Assembly (NCBI GenBank): GCA_021773175.1
Contig: JAJFKO010000038.1
Location: 1-64,000, forward strand
DNA: 64,000 bases
Source of the DNA: Gammaproteobacteria bacterium
GTDB taxonomy: Bacteria > Pseudomonadota > Gammaproteobacteria > JAJFKO01
Direction of reading: 5' to 3'
This document shows positions 62,308 through 64,000 of the stretch, in pieces. Position 1 is the first letter of the stretch. Each line of letters opens with the position of its first letter. Under the pieces are notes generated by a model that was not told where the DNA came from, did no database searches, and worked only from the letters and a program-made list of their open reading frames with translations. The position numbers were made by a program, and so were the translations under genes.

Positions 62308-62400
62308 GTCCTAATTATTCTGCTCAGATATAGACACCACTCTCTATCTGAGTTACTCCTTGTTTTATATTATAAATGTACAAGGAATTTATGGCAGAGC

Positions 62401-63162
62401 TTATGCTGTCTGCCTTTTGCTATGCATAATAACTGTTTTATCTAATGGTAAGCTTGCCATCGCTTTGGGCCAGTTAGAATATAATACTATTTGTAATGTA
62501 TGTTGATGCTGTAATGCTTTTGGCAAATGTAATATTAATTGCATTTTGTGATGCGCTAATAAGTAACGGAACATTTTATGTGTATAGATATGATGATGTT
62601 CAGTATCACGTAATAAGATCTTTGTCAGTTGAATGTGTACATTACCAATGTTGGTAATCATCAAACGGGTATCATGATGTCGCGTTTTATCCATACGCAA
62701 TTCTAAAGTACGAGATGGAGCAATAGGCAATTCAAATAAAGGTATACTAAAAGTTAATAAAAATTTCAACTGTAAACTATTGTGTAGCTTGCCAATATTG
62801 GGTGTTGGTATCTGGCGCACAATAACACGATAAGTTTGCTCTAGTGAATGTGGTTGTGAACTTAATAAACCTATACGAAGGATTTGTGTTTTTCCAACAG
62901 GAATAGTAAAAATGGGTGGCGTTGCAACCATATTGGGTGCATTCGATAAGACATCTTTTTTATGCCGCATTTGCCAACGCATGACTTCAACTTGAAATAA
63001 CATTTTATTGTTGCTGGTATTTCTTAAGCGCAATACGGCAACATGATTTCGAGGTGAAATATGTAAATGTATTGGGTTAACAACGACACTGCCAGCAAAG
63101 GCAGTGGTCATTGTTAATAATGTGATGATGGCACTTAGCCAATAAACATATTTTTTTGGCAT
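62401..63162 (-). CDS. Periplasmic pilus assembly chaperone (PapD-like, archaic type)
   Basis: Holds pilin subunits in the periplasm and delivers them to the usher. The 253 residues have a signal peptide (WLSAIITLLTMTTAFA), an N-terminal Ig-like domain with VVNPIHLHISPRNHVAVLRLRN near residue 28, the polymerisation strand region PIFTIPVGKTQILRIGLL near 85, and the ends of domain 1 (YRVIVRQIP). The C-terminal domain is His-rich. Its ATG overlaps the stop of the preceding pilin gene by one base (TAATG), which indicates translational coupling. Confidence 0.88.
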   Translation of the reverse strand: MPKKYVYWLSAIITLLTMTTAFAGSVVVNPIHLHISPRNHVAVLRLRNTSNNKMLFQVEVMRWQMRHKKDVLSNAPNMVATPPIFTIPVGKTQILRIGLLSSQPHSLEQTYRVIVRQIPTPNIGKLHNSLQLKFLLTFSIPLFELPIAPSRTLELRMDKTRHHDTRLMITNIGNVHIQLTKILLRDTEHHHIYTHKMFRYLLAHHKMQLILHLPKALQHQHTLQIVLYSNWPKAMASLPLDKTVIMHSKRQTA

Positions 63163-63662
63163 TAAAAAGTAACCGTAGTGTCAACAGCATCTTCATAACT
63201 TCCTGCTGGCACACCCGACTGACCGATAGGAATGCGACCAAAAACATCAAAAGATTGTGCTACACCTGTGCCCGTTCCAGCGAACGTTACTGTGCTGGCT
63301 GTGCCATCTCCCCAAATAGTTGTGCGTGCAGTAGTCGTATAAAGATTGTAATCCAACGTGTCTGCCGATGCTGTGTTTTTCATTTTTCGGGTAGTAAAAA
63401 CACCTGAGTTAGCGCCAGTATTGGCGGCAATTGTATAAGGAGCTAAGGGCGTACAGGTTACTGTAACTGCACTTTGCTTATCGTTTGGCGTGGCTGAAAA
63501 TGCACTGTATGTGCCAAAGACCATATTCGTTGCTGTAATTTGACATTCATTATTAACCGTTGCGGTCACTAGAAAGGTTGTACTTGCTGTCGCTGCAAAG
63601 GTTGTTGCACTCATTCCTATTAATGCACACGCCCCTAAGCTCAATAATACCTTTTTCATCAT
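63162..63662 (-). CDS. Spore-coat-U-domain (CsuA/B-like) major pilin
   Basis: 166 residues with signal peptide MMKKVLLSLGACALIGM (cleavage near FAA-TA) and an SCPU domain: NECQITATNMVFGTYSAF near residue 37, AVTVTCTPLAPYTIAA near 65, TRKMKNTASADTLDYNLY near 90, and VFGRIPIGQSGVPAGSYEDA near 140. GGAGAG precedes the ATG. As the first gene of the pilin-chaperone-usher-pilin operon it is the likely main shaft subunit of a Csu-like pilus involved in attachment or biofilm. Confidence 0.88.
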   Translation of the reverse strand: MMKKVLLSLGACALIGMSATTFAATASTTFLVTATVNNECQITATNMVFGTYSAFSATPNDKQSAVTVTCTPLAPYTIAANTGANSGVFTTRKMKNTASADTLDYNLYTTTARTTIWGDGTASTVTFAGTGTGVAQSFDVFGRIPIGQSGVPAGSYEDAVDTTVTF

Positions 63663-63745
63663 CTCTCTCCATATAGTATGATTAATTCTCCTAGCGCGAA
63701 GAATCTTATCAGCGTTATATGTTTAACGCAAATTGTTTATAGATA

Positions 63746-64000
63746 TTAGAAGGTTACACCTTTAGACAGATATTCTTTTATGGTGATTATTTGACCTGAA
63801 AGTTGTAATTCTTGGCAGGCTTTATCTAAAGCCCTTTGTTCGCGTTGTAATGTTTCTTGGTTTTCTGTGTCCCAAGCAACTTGGATGAGTTGTGCTTGAC
63901 CAAGTTGGTTAATGGCAAGGAAGTCGACTTCATAGCGCTCTTCTGTTAGGTAATAGTGAACATCGCACCCCATTCTACGTAAATCCAGGTAGACTATATT
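63746..64000 (-). CDS. C-terminal part of a DUF4143-type AAA ATPase (cut by window edge)
   Basis: The frame is open to the right edge of the window. The visible 84 residues begin NIVYLDLRRMGCDVHYY and contain RYEVDFLAINQLGQAQLIQV, ending with a helix and IITIKEYL. This matches the C-terminal nuclease-like domain of ATPases with an AAA_14 plus DUF4143 arrangement, where the Glu-Val-Asp-Phe strand and following Gln correspond to the core. The function of these widespread ATPases is not established. An internal ATG at 63973 is not the real start. Confidence 0.72.
   Translation of the reverse strand, partial: NIVYLDLRRMGCDVHYYLTEERYEVDFLAINQLGQAQLIQVAWDTENQETLQREQRALDKACQELQLSGQIITIKEYLSKGVTF

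Noticed and set aside
1-64000. CRISPR array
   Set aside because: No regularly spaced identical short repeats; the repeats present are palindromic, dispersed and of unequal spacing.

Overview
The window is AT-rich chromosomal DNA, densely packed with ordinary bacterial genes. It has a complete Min system, an E. coli-type FadE, a chaperone-usher pilus locus and RND efflux genes, which place it in the Gammaproteobacteria. Several features fit a Legionellales-like, host-associated lineage: leucine dehydrogenase beside pdhABC, large orphan proteins with no recognisable domain, and a lysine-tailed 2511-residue repeat protein. This placement is inference; there is no rRNA or other decisive marker, and no secretion system is visible. 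No tRNA, rRNA, CRISPR array, prophage or complete insertion sequence was seen.

Layout. 0-8.3 kb: ppiD, a secreted SIMPL-like protein, fadE, and two lineage-specific proteins, one interrupted by an in-frame TGA. 8.3-16.8 kb (minus strand): a SulP transporter fused to carbonic anhydrase, an SDR oxidoreductase, E2/E1beta/E1alpha of a 2-oxoacid dehydrogenase, leucine dehydrogenase and a K+-channel-like protein. 16.9-21 kb: acnA and a type II NADH dehydrogenase. 21-28.5 kb (minus): a secreted Cys-containing protein, a membrane protein, hmgL, then four overlapping genes (JmjC-like oxygenase, OlsF-like double acyltransferase, tyrosine recombinase, asparaginase). 28.5-29 kb: a gene-free stretch with unusual repeats. 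29-32.9 kb (minus): minE, minD, a TolC-SPOR fusion and minC. 33-38 kb: fadD, galU, an RRM protein, a CatB-like acetyltransferase and a compact site-2 protease. 38.2-45.8 kb: the giant repeat protein. 45.8-51.5 kb: mnmA, a FadN-type beta-oxidation protein, fadA and a YadS-like membrane protein. 51.7-59.4 kb: an RND efflux pair, a methyltransferase and ppsA. 59.5-63.7 kb: a four-gene Csu-like pilus operon. The right edge cuts a DUF4143-type ATPase gene.

Metabolism. The genes point to fatty acids and amino acids as carbon sources: FadD, FadE, a FadN-type protein and FadA cover beta-oxidation. Leucine dehydrogenase, the 2-oxoacid dehydrogenase and HMG-CoA lyase could form parts of branched-chain amino acid breakdown. 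Aconitase, NDH-2 and PEP synthase link this to the TCA cycle, respiration and gluconeogenesis.

Most unusual features: (1) the 2511-residue protein, which appears to be built of degenerate repeats of roughly 270-290 residues; (2) a TolC-family protein carrying a SPOR septal-targeting domain, encoded between minC and minD; (3) a dispersed palindromic element family (full copies near 2.0 and 47.0 kb, a short copy at 22.4 kb, single ends at 2.2 and 30.3 kb), plus a second palindromic element that supplies the last codons of the asparaginase gene; (4) an A-B-A'-B' complementary-segment arrangement with a degenerate direct repeat downstream of minE; (5) the tightly overlapping oxygenase / ornithine-lipid-synthase-like / recombinase / asparaginase operon.
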